Positions 1 to 18,779 are shown, counted from the first letter of the stretch. The stretch is 64,000 nucleotides of DNA from Paramacrobiotus metropolitanus (GCF_019649055.1 NW_026570222.1:372001-436000); one strand, 5' to 3'. Numbers and translations: made by a program. The notes: a model not told the origin generated them from the letters alone.

Positions 1-3000
1 CGGGATATGTTGCAGAAGCTGATTGACAAGGAAGATTACGTTGCTGCATACTTCTGTACGTAGATTCGGCACTGCATGATGCCAACAACCCACCTTATTT
101 TTGCAGTTATTGCAGGGAAGTTTTAACGCTAATACTCATTGATTTGTGATAGATACGGACGATACACCAGAATACGAAAAGATATTGGCCGAGCTCGAAA
201 ACATCGATGACGAGGCGCACGAATTCGGCATTCATTTTGTGCAGACACGTGATGTGCATTTCGGACGACGTTTTGGAGTCAAGAAATTTCCAGCCGTAGT
301 GTTTTTCCGCAATGGTCAACCGAATATTTACAAAGGAGACTTGCTGAAGGAAGAAGAACTGCTTGAATGGTTAACGGATGTCGATACTCTGGAAACCGCT
401 GATGAAATTGAAGACGTTAATGCCCCGCTGTTTAAAAAAATTATTAGTCAACAGGAAAATGTGGCTGCGCTGTTCTGTGAGTTTAACTCTTTCGTGATTT
501 CGTGGACGACTGTACAAAATTGTAAAGGCAACAGGTGCAGACCATAAATGCACAATGCTTTTTATTGCAGACAACGATAATGTTAAACAGTGCGAAAAGG
601 TCATCCAGGAGCTGGAAACCATCGATGACGAAGCACACCATTCGGACATTGACTTTGTGAAAATTAAAGACGATAAACTTGCCAAAAGCTACGGTGTCCA
701 TGCTTACCCGGCTCTAATTTATTTTAAAAACGGAGAGCCTACGATTTATGCCGGTAAAATGTCTTTTATGTTTTATACGTTTTTTGGCTTAAAAATCATA
801 CTGTGTGCAAAACTACGTGAAGTGTCTTGCGGACGGAGACTTTTTGTAGGCGATCTGCGTAAAGGGCCGGCAGTTCTGGAATGGTTATTGGACCAGAAAA
901 ATCCCGACGCTGATGATCAGATTGAAGAAATTAAGGGCGCTGAATTGGAAAAGTTAATTGAAACTTCTCCGAATGTTGCTGTGTATTTCTGTAAGAAATA
1001 CCAAGAATATTGTCGTCGTGGTGTCTTATTTTGAGGCTTGCTAATAACAGACTTTCATGCTTCCTTTAGATAGTCCTGACAGCAAGGATTCGATGACCGC
1101 GCTGAGTGAACTGGAAAATATCGACGATGACACGGATAATTTGGGTGTGGCCTTTGTTAAAACCTCCGACGTGAGCATTGCGCGCGATTACGGAGTGAAA
1201 TCGTTTCCGGCACTTATTTATTTCGAGGAGGGCGAACCAAGCGTTTATGATGGTATAATATATGGCTAATGATTTACATGTACAGAGTACATGGTTAATA
1301 ATTTACCTAATAATTATTATCTGTGCATTTTTTATGCATTGAACATAATTTTTGCGTTTAGGTGACCTTCAAGAAGAAAACGAAGTTTTACGGTGGTTGA
1401 CTCAGCAGAAAAACGAAGACACTATTGAGAACGTTAACCGTCAAATTTTGGAGAAGAAGATCGAGGACTCGGAATATTTGGCCGTATATTTTTGTGAGGA
1501 AGCGGTGTAGATTAGCGTTTCGTACAGTCTGAGATTTGATACAGAAGTTGTATCATAGGTTATTGTGTTATTGTTGTTGAATTTTTTTATTGCAGATAAA
1601 CCAAATAATAAAGATTGCGAGAAAATCCTGGAAGGCCTGGAAAATATTGACGATGATCTGGATGAATTCGGGGTTGATATTGTACGCGCCAACGATATTT
1701 TGATGGCCAAGCGATATGGAATAAAAGAGCCACCTGCCCTGGTTTATTTCCGGAATGGCAATCCACTAATTTACCCTGGTGAATAGAATATCATCAAACA
1801 ACTCAAAACAATAAATAATTACGCGACAAAATCCAACGAAGCGATCATAATTATAGTTACTGTGAATTTTTGTAGGCGATTTGAAGAAATCCGAAGATGT
1901 ACTAAATTGGTTGACCGATGACGATGTGCGTGAAATCGAAGGAGAAATTGAGCTGGTTAATGCCCGCCTCTTCAAAAAGATTCTTCATGACAGCGATTTT
2001 GTCCTGGCTCTCTTCTGTAAGCTATAAAATAAGTGAATATAGTATAAAGAGATGATATAATAACAATTGTATTCAGATGACGAGGATGATAAGGAGAGCG
2101 ATCACATTCTGCAGGAACTGGAAAATATTGATGATGAATGTGATCAATATGGTCAGGAAAAACTGTCGTAATACGCAATGGCTTCATCCAGGTATCTGAC
2201 CACCGTTTTCATAATTCACAGGAATTGACTTTGTCCGAATCCGTGACAGTGAGCTGGCCAAGAAGTACAAAGTGTTTGAATTGCCGGCTCTGGTTTACTT
2301 CCGCAAACAGAGACCAATTCCTTATGAAGGTGAGTTAACTTTTTGTCTTGGTATTTTTGTACGAGGACACAGTGGGTGCAAACAGTTACAAAGGATCAGT
2401 GCGCTTTCAGATGGTTGACGTGTACGTTAGTATAACTATATTCGAAAACGTTGGCTTGATTTCAAAGCAAATGCAGTAGATAAAAGTTTTCCGTAATTTC
2501 TGCCCTTTTTGGCAAGTTCTTTTGTATTTTTAAAATTTTGATTAAATCTTTTTGTTGTGGCATAAAAATGTTAAAGTGTATGGGTAGTGGAAGTGTACTT
2601 GACAGTTAGGGCACGATCTAATTAGCCGCCATATTTTAATCCTTTCGTTCGTTGGCATTTTTTGCACCCTTCCTCCGTTGAGTTGCCCGCTTGCACCCAC
2701 TGTTGACCTCGCCCGGCCTGCTTGTGGCTTAATTACGCCCTGCTGACGCTTTGGTGTGCGGTACGTGTAGGTGACCCCGCGGATGAGGATGCCGTGCTTA
2801 AATGGCTGACCAGTGAGGACACTCTGGACATTAAGGGTGAAATTGAGGATATTTCCCGTAAAATGCTGGAGAAAAAGCTCGAAGACACCGATTACATTGC
2901 GGTGTTATTCTGTAAGGGGACCGTGTTCTAAATGGTTTTGTCCGAGGGCTCTAGCACCAGCAGAGTACTATACTGCATTGTAGATGAGAAAAACTGCGAT

Positions 3001-3710
3001 GAGTGCGAAGAAGCACTGCGTGATTTAGAGGAGATCGATGAGCAGGCTCATGATCTGAAAATCAGCTTCGTAAAAATTGCCGATAGTCGACTGGCTCGCA
3101 AGTACGGTGTCCAAAAAGCCCCTGCCCTTGTGTATTTCCGCCGGAAGTACCCTGCGATATACCGAGGTAGACACTGGTTTTCAGTAATAAAAAATCTCTG
3201 TTACGCCCTCTTCTTGTCCATACACTCACTGCATGTCAAAGTTTTATCAGTTTTTTACTTGCAGTTAATAATCTGTTCTGCTTGTATAAATATGAATTAT
3301 AATGTGATCGCAACGCATGCCGTGTCAGTACTGGTTTACACTACTAAGCAGCGACACTGCTACACAAACTAAGTCTCGTGCAAACAGTAGATAATTATCC
3401 CGCAACTGTAAAAATTAGAGTGAGGAACAACCTATGAAAGATTTATATTTTATTTTTAAACTACCAATGTTTGAATGATTCTCTTGAATGAAGATACACA
3501 CACACAACGGTTAACTTAACACAACGGTTTTTGACAGGTTCACTGAAAGAAGAGCAACAAGTGCTCGACTGGCTGCGAAAGAACCGCTACAAGCATCCGG
3601 AACTAAGCTTCTTCATGTATGGAATAGGAGCAATCACCGGTGCATTTGTACTTTATACGATATTTTTCATGGTTTGTCTGAAAGACAAAAAGCATGAAAA
3701 GAAAGAATAA
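1..3710 (+). CDS. Multi-thioredoxin-module ER/membrane protein, 3' part (5' end outside window)
   Basis: Coding exons: 1-55, 153-476, 571-753, 850-990, 1070-1252, 1362-1493, 1596-1778, 1876-2016, 2077-2151, 2222-2329, 2771-2911, 2984-3166, 3538-3710. All phases agree and give 673 residues up to TAA. The product is a chain of thioredoxin-like modules. Each has an ELENIDDE-like helix, a strand ending in FVK, a YGV..(F/Y)PALVYF block with the cis-proline, and a WL...(D/E)EIE(D/E) tail. Most modules have lost the CxxC redox pair; only the last (exon 2984-3166) keeps it, as CDEC. The final exon adds a hydrophobic segment (FFMYGIGAITGAFVLYTIFF) and a lysine-rich tail ending KKHEKKE, so this is a C-terminally anchored protein with a short cytosolic tail. 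Known relatives are PDI, TMX3 and calsequestrin-type proteins; the lumenal ER location is inferred. The exact ortholog is not recognised. Confidence 0.85.
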
Positions 3711-5032
3711 TCCAGCTGCAGTTACTGATCAGTGATCATGGACCTGAAACGACTTCAGTGGACAACGGGAAGTCAACTGTCGTACGACTACATCTTTGCA
3801 AACAAAGCAAAATGCAAATTCTCGTTAACGATTGTACACCTTTCGTTCTGTGCCTTTGTGATTATTATTCCGGATGCTGCTTGGTGTTGCTGAATTTTAA
3901 TGCTGCAAAATTGATACTTTATTTGATATGTACCGTGGCATTTAAGAACCGTCCTTGAGTAAATTTTGTATATGGTTGGGTCTTCTCTGATTAGTATTTA
4001 CTTATGGTTAACTTAAAAAGGTAAACACGGGCTGATTGCGGTCAGTCTTACTGCTTGACTGCATTGATAACATTAAAAATATATTACGAACATCCAAAAA
4101 TCCTGAGTCTGTTTCGCGTAAGCGAAGGATCCAGAATAATTTTTGGCATGTGGTGCTGTACGTTTTTTCAAAAATCATCGTTTCCCTTAACCTTCGTTAT
4201 TCGACTATGACAAAATCAAAAAACAAAGGAATAGGTAGTCCATGGTATGTTAAGAATGTTATTCCACCAACCGGAAGCGCTTTCATTCCCACAATGAATG
4301 ACGAACGCTTTGGGCTGAAGGGATACCTGATACAGTATTATCATGGCTCAAGATTTATTATTTTATTTATTTACTATTTTAGAAATTTTTAGTACTGTGA
4401 TATACACATTACAGTCATCACTGTACCCGTGTACCGTAGGGCTGGGGAATTAAATCTGTAAGACTGCCAGTATTATTGCTTGTTCCCTGTGAAAAGGACA
4501 TGATTTACCTCATTTGACCGATCAAAGTGTCGGTGTCGGTGGCTGGATGCGAACAATGAAGGAGCCGTGGTCAATGAAATTACTGTAACCGCTAACTGCG
4601 AGATCGCGGCGTCTGTACAATGCGGCCGTGTCACGTGTGTACACTGTGCGGCCAGTCATCTGAAGCCGCACCTCGATGGAATCAAATGAAATCATGAGTG
4701 CCAAAATTCCTTTACAACAGCGAACATGTCGAACTACAAAAATTGTTTATGAATCGTGAGTAGCTTATTCGGTACTTACTTGAGAGCATGTAGGAGAGAA
4801 TTTTAAGACTTATAATACTTCTTTGTATTGCCTTGTCGCCTTTTGTATAGTTTTGTACGTGTAACAGTAACTAGGTGTATTTTTATCCTTGTTTTGTGGA
4901 AACTACAAGAAATGCCCGTGAAAGCCAAGCTGGTGCAGCATGCGAAGAGAGTGTTGATATTGTCTTAAAGATATCCGAAAAGAGTGCAGTGTCGATACGT
5001 TGATCGGGATTCGATCCTGCGAACGACCCAGC
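3711..5032. other. Intergenic region, no supported gene
   Basis: This stretch holds the 3' UTR of the thioredoxin-module gene and the upstream region of the OB-fold gene. An open frame at 4036-4392 has its first ATG at 4207, matches nothing I recognise and ends in low-complexity hydrophobic sequence. I see no tRNA, repeat array or second coding chain. Confidence 0.5.
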
Positions 5033-7143
5033 ATGGAAATCAGTGCGAGGTAAGCAGGACTGCTGATTCTGACTCTCCGCACAGGCAAATGCAGCGGACT
5101 GTGCTCAGGTGTGTTTACTGCTTTCGATTTCAGTCGAATCTGCGGTCCCGTTCTTGGTTGGGTGCCTCACGATTCGAAGGCTTACGTGTGTGTGCTGATG
5201 GGAGATCAGCATCAGTCTGCCATCGTCAACTTGCGTGAGAAGGTTGCAGTGAATGTTCTTGGAACCAAATCCAGTCGAGCTACGCCCAATGGCATGGTAA
5301 ACAGTTTTTGGTTTCTGGATTTTTGAGTTTTACCATTGTACGAGGACTCGCTTAAGGCGTTTCCGCTTTTTTGACGCATCGTACGTGCTTCCACTGCAGC
5401 GATTGCCATTATGTCATGAATGCGTATATTGTAAGATGAGCTTTTTAGCTTCTTTGTAATAACTGTTAATGGAAATCATTAGTTCAACAGTATCAGTATC
5501 AAAAATTATGCAGATATTTTAATTTACGTTAACGTTGATTGAATGAGAGAATAATTTACGTAATGTCATATCACTCATATGTTTCAATATTATTTGATTA
5601 GACATGAGTAACGTCATTGTTTGATTGTTGCCACTGTGAATGTACGGATGTCGTCGTTTTATCTGCAAACCTGTCGCTTTGCAGCGTGCCACGGTGTACC
5701 TGGACGCTTTCAGTAAGCCCAGTTCGAAGCAGTATGATCACATTGAGGAAACTCTCCAAAGATGGGCCAGCAACATTATTTTGACTCCTTCAAACAATTC
5801 AGAGATGTTTTCCATGTCGTTGTACCTGTCCGCTTTATCCTTGAAAACCCCTACGCTAAAAGAATTGTTGAAAAAGATTGACAAAAATGAAGGCTTAGCA
5901 GGTAAGATGTAATACGAGTACGATACTCTTAGCTCTGTGTCCTGTCTGCGCCCTGGACAATAGACATCCCAAATTTTCTTGGTTTTTAAGTCATGCGCTT
6001 GTGCCAACTTGTTGTACGACTTTCTGTTTGATGGACAGATATATTGGCTCGCGTGGAACGCATCGAACAGTATTCGCACGACGAGAGGATTTCTGCCATA
6101 ATTTCCGATGACACCGATACACTGAAGTTTACCATTTGGCCGGATCACAGGCAACGGTTCCCGGAATACATTCAAGAAGGGATGATTTTCTACCTGAAAA
6201 ACGTCCGTTTTAAATATGGAACTTATTTTGCAACAGCCTGGAATACTTTTGTGTTTACGGATCTGGAAAATACACGAACTCAATCCCTTAAAAGAACATT
6301 TGCTGCTGGCGGAGCCTCCGCGCCGGGCACCCCAGTGAAGTCGGGAGCAAAACAGAACAACAATGGTATAAGTAAACTCCAGTATTTAGTGGTCATCTAG
6401 AGCCATACAGTACTGGAAGCACTGGTTTAGGTTTAGTTAAAAAATGTCTGTACTGGAGGTATATTTGATCAGATAGAATTTCTGGCATTCGGTTATGAAT
6501 TACATGACTGATTATATCGTAGAAAACCTACTCACATTGGAAGATGTCGTAGAAAAAGCGACTGGATTTTCTCCCGTATCTGTTTCTTGCCAGATAAAAG
6601 AAATTCTGCCTGATGGATCAGGATATACTTATCAAGGTTGCCAAAAATGCAATCGCAGACTGCAAGTTTCGGCGGAACAGCAGTTTACTTGTTATGCTTG
6701 TAAGGTTTCGCAGGCGCTTCCAAAGCATCGATACAAGGTTAGGGTAAGTGAGGTATAACTGGTACGTGGTTAAACGGACAGAGATATCTTTAAATTTTTG
6801 CACGGTTGTTTTAAATACTTTTATGCAAGAGCTGTTCGTGCGGCAGGTTGTGCTAACGGACGCAACCCCTTTGGTGGAAGTTGCGGCATTCCTAGATAAC
6901 GAAGTTACAAAATCTCTTTTGGGTATGGCGCCGGACGAACTGTTTGGAAGGAGCGAACCTGAACAGTTAGCTTTACTAGAAAACGCATTGATCAACCCTC
7001 GAAAATGGTTTACAATGTGCATCAGTGCTCCAGAGGACCTTGCCAAGGGGCCCACCAAGTACCGTGTTCTCTCTGCGAAGGAAAATGCTACTGCTATCGT
7101 TCCTGTTGAGGTGCGCAATCAAGATGACATTCATTTAGCGTAG
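5033..7143 (+). CDS. RPA1-like OB-fold protein with zinc ribbon (SHLD2- or MEIOB-like)
   Basis: Exons 5033-5049, 5134-5296, 5685-5901, 6039-6365, 6523-6743 and 6847-7143 join in phase to 413 residues. The start is the ATG just before the strong GTAAGC donor at 5050. The middle part (about residues 130-215) reads as an OB fold, with LKFTIWPDH, a GMIFYLKNVRF strand and YFATAWNTFVF. The C-terminal part has a four-cysteine zinc ribbon (GCQKC...FTCYAC) followed by a second OB-like half (YKVRVVLTDATPLVEVAAF). This layout is that of the RPA70 C-terminal domain and its paralogs SHLD2 (shieldin) and MEIOB. Spacing after the ribbon, with LP..Y then VVLTD, leans to SHLD2, while the length is closer to MEIOB. 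A single-strand DNA-binding role in repair or meiosis is inferred. The first 120 residues are not recognised. Confidence 0.65.
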
Positions 7144-7168
7144 CATAAAATGCAGTTGTGTGATAATT

Positions 7169-7441
7169 TCACACATCTGTATCCTTTATTATAGTTGAGA
7201 AAGTTTTTCCGGTTTTCTGCCGTGACTGAGATATGCTAACCGTGTTGTTAGTTTCGAAATGTGTTTTATCGGCTTCGTGAAAATCGGGTTTGTAATATTT
7301 GTTACTTTTTAGCAGCCCGTACCCTTTCTCGTCGAAGAAGTATACGACGTAGAAATGAGCGGCGACACATTTGCAAGTGCCTTCAAAATGGCTGTCATAG
7401 AGGCTGAGAAAGTATATTTTCATGTTGCTTGACAGTGTCAT
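7169..7441 (-). CDS. Possible small opposite-strand ORF, 90 aa
   Basis: A continuous frame on the minus strand lies in the 370-bp gap between two plus-strand genes. It runs from ATG at 7441 to TGA at 7169. The frame stays open upstream to about 7507, so this could also be the last exon of a spliced gene. Codons often end in C or G (for example TTC TAC GTC GTA TAC TTC TTC GAC GAG), unlike the AT-rich intergenic DNA nearby. The product is aromatic-rich, with FYVVYFFDEKGYG and NKYYKPDF. No signal peptide or known domain is seen. It could equally be chance within the 3' UTR of the preceding gene. Confidence 0.25.
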   Translation of the reverse strand: MTLSSNMKIYFLSLYDSHFEGTCKCVAAHFYVVYFFDEKGYGLLKSNKYYKPDFHEADKTHFETNNTVSISQSRQKTGKTFSTIIKDTDV

Positions 7442-7513
7442 TTCGTGATCGTAGCTATTCTTTAATATTTCGTGGTTTGCATACAGACTGTTGGCAACAT
7501 CCAGCAAGTGGGA

Positions 7514-10110
7514 ATGGCAGAAAACTCATCGCGGAATGCAGCCAACCGTCAAGATGCCCAATTTTCTGAAAATGGCATGCCAGGCAGTTCTCAAGATTAT
7601 TGCTTAACAATGGAATTTTCGCGTAAGAAATATTGACTTTATGGATATGCTGTCGAAAATTCAGTTCGGATGAAGTTTCCCTTGTATTCCCGTATTCTTA
7701 AAAACGATAATATGTCATTCAGACCGTGCCATATAACTATGCATTGTATGCATCCTTGAAATTCTCTAATAATGCATGTTGCACTGCAGCTAGCAAGCGC
7801 AAGCGTCGCAACAGTGGTGATCAAAACCGCGCTAGACAACCATCGCCGGAAATCCCGTATTATCCCAGATTGAACGAAGGCCTTCGACCGCGAAATCCTC
7901 AAATCGGTCGAAACTACACAGGTGAAAGGCCTATATTATTTTGGAGTCAGTTTTCTTTTTTATCGACCGTACTCATGTTAGGAGCCTTTCGCTCGTTAGT
8001 CAGTGATACAAATAATATTAATTATTTATTATAAATATTTGGTTGTGCGATAGTGGTTTTTCATCTGAATGTATTTAGATGTATGCGAATCGTCTGATGA
8101 CGAAACGATGTCACCCCGAAAGAAGCGCAGCTTGGGAAGGCGAGCTAGCGCGTTGGATTCGGATACCTCTGATTCCGACAATGAGGAGAAACGGAAGTTG
8201 GACAAGCTTGCTCAACAAAAGTCTTTTATTGCAGGTGACCTGCTGACTTACATTTTCGCCATAAACTTGGTTGGTTTGGAGCTTGCATTGAATAATTCAG
8301 TGCGTGTCTTGCATTAGGTCATTATACGTTGGCGAAATATGGCAGTGCTTATTATCCGGCAGTAATTAGTCGTGTTCCTACGGCCAGAGTGGGGTAAGTA
8401 CCGTTGGCAGACACAGTGTGTTTAATGTTTAAGTTTTTCTTTGCGGTGGTGTTGAATAGACATTATTTGGTGGAGTTTTTGGACTCTGGCCGAATCGAAG
8501 AAATTTCGGAACGTGATTTACTTCGTCCCTCCGTGTGGTTGAAGGAGCATGAGGAGGTATGGCTGTTTACGCATAGCGACAGATCGATTGTCCGGGCGCC
8601 GGAACATTACGAATCGGGAGTATTACTGGAACAACTAGACAGAACTGGACAGCCGCCACTCTTTAAGGTCGAAATTACTCGCGTTAAGAAAGGGAAAGGA
8701 AGGTTCAAGAAGATCTGCAGGTATATTGGCAATTTGGCACATCTTATTGTTAGCTGATTATAACACTGGATATATCTACAGTAGTAACAGTGCCAGTGTA
8801 GTAGTGCAAGTTTTCCTAAAGCTGTATATAAAGTGAAATGACATTTTTGCGTTTACTTCCATGATCTTACTTGTTAGAGCAAGGTTTCGAGACGTTGCGA
8901 TCAACTATGACCAGTACTTGGTTGCAATTAATCGACCCACAAATGCTTCAATTGGCGCTGAACCCGATTTGGACAATTCTGACGTTGACAGTGACTATCC
9001 GAGTGAAACCTCGGTTTTATCAGACGAAGAGCCAGCTAATAGTGATTTGGATGGAGGCGGCGAATCAGATGGTGAAATCGAATTTATCAATGACCGTCCT
9101 CTGGAGGATCCTGTCCCATCCAGTTGCACCAGCAGCGGAGTGGCTACCGTGTATTCTGAAGACAGCGACGAAGAGAGTGAAGGTGAAGATGATCAGCTGG
9201 AAGAGAACGATATCGCGTACGGAAATAGTGACGAGGAAGAAGATGATGTGGTTGATCAACCCGATTTCAAGAGCGGTAAAATTTAATAACTTGGTTCTAT
9301 TTCTTTTGAATGCTGCTCTGTTCCGCGTACGCGGAATCCCTGTTGTATTATGGAGCTTCGGTTGGTCTGATTACAAGCCTAGGCGTTTTCATTTTTTACG
9401 TATGCAGTAAGTCAGCGGCTGACATTCATGACAAAATCGTCGTCTATCCGATAAATCCCGACCTATCGTAGGTGATTGCGTTTTCGCCGAATGGACAGAC
9501 CAGTGCTATCATGCTGGAGTGATCGTTACCGGCTTTGATGTTCAAGAAGCTGAAGACGCTGGCAACAGTACTGAACAAGGGAATGAACACGAAAACACGG
9601 AATACAGTGAAAATCTGGAAGTTGAAGGCGTTGCAGATACAGGCGAAAGCCTTGAAGATCAGGTGGAAAAAGATGCAAACGTTTACAATGTGCTCTTTAC
9701 CGGAGAATCCGAGCCAAGAAAGTTGCACACCGATTGCATATTTCCTCTGACAGAAGTTTTGAAAGGTGGTCGGGAAATTTTCTATTACGGTGGTAACGAT
9801 AAAGCGATGATAGATGGAACCATAGATAAAGTTTCTGGAGAAGGATCTGACACCAAAATACGGATCAAATTCAAAAATGGCAAACGCGAAACGTAAGCGC
9901 ATTTTTGTGACCTATAATGATGCGTGCTGTTGTTATTTCTGGAACATAATAATTGTCTGGTTATAACATTCATGCTCATGGTGATTTGCTTGTTGAATTA
10001 CAAAGGCTTCGTAGTTCGTACTGACCTTTGACACATTGTTTTTGTTTAGGTATCCACTTGAAGAACTTTGCTTCACAGAAGAGGTTATTTCTAAATACCT
10101 TCGTTCTTGA
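7514..10110 (+). CDS. Tudor-like domain protein with acidic linkers (unassigned)
   Basis: Exons 7514-7622, 7790-7921, 8079-8234, 8318-8393, 8460-8720, 8884-9275, 9472-9892 and 10050-10110 join in phase to 535 residues. The N-terminal third is basic and serine-rich, with SKRKRRNSG and SPRKKRSLGRR motifs that look like nuclear localisation signals. Residues about 135-240 read as paired Tudor-like barrels: YGSAYYPAVISRV, YLVEFLDSGRIEEISERDLL, then a second unit ending KVEITRV. A long acidic linker rich in Asp, Glu and Ser follows. A further barrel-like unit near the C-terminus starts CVFAEWTDQCYHAGVI and ends IRIKFKNGKRETYPLEEL. Such barrels usually bind methylated histone or protein lysines, so a chromatin reader is inferred. 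The tandem arrangement recalls the 53BP1 Tudor pair, but no BRCT domains are present and I do not assign a family. Confidence 0.6.
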
Positions 10111-11963
10111 GTTCCATAATTGATTGTGACAGATTCCAAGCATTTTCTGTAGATAGTTTATCGTTTATGTTCTGAATCATGCTTGCGGTTACGCGTTATT
10201 TTTGGTAACACGATCACTGCCTGTGCGCACATTTTGTTGAGTTACATTTTACGAAGTTGAAACGAGTTTAAGAGATTTGAAATTTTCAATAGATTTTTAC
10301 CGTTATATCCTCTGTTGGCTAACGATTGTTTTTTCGAATTTCTTATAAGCTGGATTTCATTTGTCCGTTGTGATTTTGCCTGTTACGCTGATTAAATTCG
10401 CAGAAGCTTGGTCGCTGCATCTCTGTAGCTTGCGCGCTACAATAGCAGTGTTTTGGAGCCTCGCTTACCTGTAGTGTTTAGACATTTCATAAAGTTTGCG
10501 ACGTCGAAAAATTTCGAAGGCGTTAATATGTTTGCTTGCTTGTTGCAGTAATTCTAGAAAGTCTGCTGTCGTGCTTTTAAGTGTGTTATTAATCAATCAG
10601 GTGATAATGGTCAGTCTATCAGGCGATAAACTTAATACTTACTTGTTAATAATAAACGTTACAGTATTTCGTCACGGTTCCGTATTTTTGTAGTGTACTG
10701 TGTACGTAAGGTACACAACTTAAGTACGGCTGCTGTATGGAAATTTTATTTACAATTAGTATTTACTATATTTTAACCAGGTGCGTATCAGGTTTGATTG
10801 CAAATGAAATGAAATTAAGGATAAGGGCTTGTTTCATAAGAGAAAGAAGGCAATAACTTGATGACAAAAGCGGTCGTATAGTTCTACTGTTCTGTAATAT
10901 GTTGTAAAGGTCACAATATCGCCATGAATTTAATAATTAGTTAATTATCACTAATTACTAGAGTACGGTACCTTAGAGTACAGTAAAACCAATAATAATT
11001 TATTGTTTTACTAAAAGCATACGTGCACCGATACGAATCATACGATTTCCTGCTTTGTTGAGTTTGTTCTAATTCCTTTTAATTTAACCTATCGGGCAAA
11101 ACGGGCAACTACCGCCTACCGGTACGTACTGTAATTAACGATTAAATATTAATTTTTTGTAAAGCCCCAGAATGGCACGCGCAGTGTGCACCGCAGTACT
11201 ACTCGTACTTCGTAGTATGTGTTTAAAGTTTAAATAGTGAGCCTGCGGTACAAGGTACGTGAGTTCGTGAGGCTTATAAAGCGGAACCGTACCAATCATA
11301 CACATTAACATCATGGCGCTGCACCGATTAGTACGAGTAGTCTGATTCCAATACTACTGCGACTTGTGTGATTAACCATATTAACGGTAACGAAACAGAA
11401 AAAGGATGAAAATGTACAGTACGAAGAAGTACCTCTTTTTGTTGTCATTCCTCTTCAAACCAAACGGAAACTATTTGTTCTAGCAGCTCGAATTAATCCA
11501 GATTTAAATGTATGTCTCTTCCAGATATCTTTGTGTAAACCATACGGTGAAAAATTGAAGGGCAAAGCAGTCTGGCTGATGGTAGTGGTCCCGTTTGTTT
11601 GAGCGGTCGTATTGCTTTACGGCAAATTTGAGACTGGTATGTGTGATTTCGCGAATGCTTAGACGATCACTAATGGGTTCCAGAAAAATAGCGCATAATA
11701 CAGATCAGCGATTGGGAGTTTCTTGAGAGACCCAAACACTAATAACAACGATGATCAAAGTTGGGAAATCTTTGCGACGTTCCGTAGTGTTGCACAGATG
11801 CTGCACTTGCAGAGTGCAATTGGGCTAATTCAGTTGTTTAGTTGATTTTCCACTGGAATAGTTTTTACAGTTCATCTGGCCGTTATCTGATTATACGTTT
11901 TGCTTAGAGCGATTGTTTGGCTCGTCAGAAGTGGCCGCGTTGTGGAAACCCATCCAGAGTAAA
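10111..11963. other. Intergenic/5' region of the RSK gene, no gene seen
   Basis: About 1.85 kb of AT-rich DNA with frequent stops in all frames. It separates the Tudor-like gene from the RSK start codon and presumably holds the RSK promoter and 5' UTR. I see no ORF, RNA gene or repeat array of note. Confidence 0.5.
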
Positions 11964-17892
<5,929 letters not shown>

Positions 17893-18779
17893 AGGAAAAT
17901 GTCCATTAAGGAATGTGTGACCACAGTCGAACTGAGTGCCCTGTGAACCCTGCGCCAAGGTGATAAGGATTCCTTGTAGTTGGAGTCTCTTACAGTTTTA
18001 TTGTTGTACAGAATGGGAAAAATTAACCGTTGGTCTTAACAGAAAATTTCGTTGTTATATGCACTGCGTATTCGGTTCTGTGGTATTCCTCTCCATTTTT
18101 AAGAATTTTACTTTTCTAATTTGTTATTTTATGGATACCGTTTTGATGCGTTGGTAACTAAAGCGTAATTGTAGTCTATGAATGTTCAATGAAGGAAATT
18201 TTTCGTGTAGAATTCTTCAGAAAAAGGTATAGTTTATGGGTAACACGAACAACCAGCTGTAGTGCAATGAAGTATGTCAGTTGATATACATATTGAACGG
18301 TGATATTACCGCAAAGATTAGTTGTGACCGCTACTGCAACTGTTGTGTGTTTTCAAATGAAAAATTGCCACATCTGGCAACGTAATCCAGTTGAGAACAA
18401 TTCCGGATGTTTTTGCACCGTAGTCGCTTCATCACTGCAAAAGAGTTTACCGAAAGGTGTATATCAGAAATACCAAAGGGTTTATCGGGATTTCCTAGTT
18501 CGTCACAATATTATTGCATGTACGGAGTACTACAGGATCCACTTGATAGCGGATTCCAGCGGAAGTTGAATTTTAATTCACGTTATTTCATCTTTGTGCC
18601 TCTCCAGATTGACGCAGTTAGCGACTGCGTCAAAAATGTTGACCTACACTGTATTTCTAACGTAGGGTATCGGATATTAACGTACAAACTTCTATATAAT
18701 AATTATTTGCGCGGCGATAATACAGCAAGATTATCTGCTTCTTGAAAGCGATCTTAATATTGCAAAAACAAGACCGACA
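17893..18779. other. RSK 3' UTR and intergenic DNA
   Basis: No supported gene. Open frames at 18300-18569 and 18407-18745 overlap in different frames, lack splice-supported continuations and resemble no family. Confidence 0.5.

Noticed and set aside
5001-5020. GGGATTCGATCC, resembling a tRNA B box
   Set aside because: No A box at the right distance and no cloverleaf; the bases lie just upstream of the OB-fold gene start.
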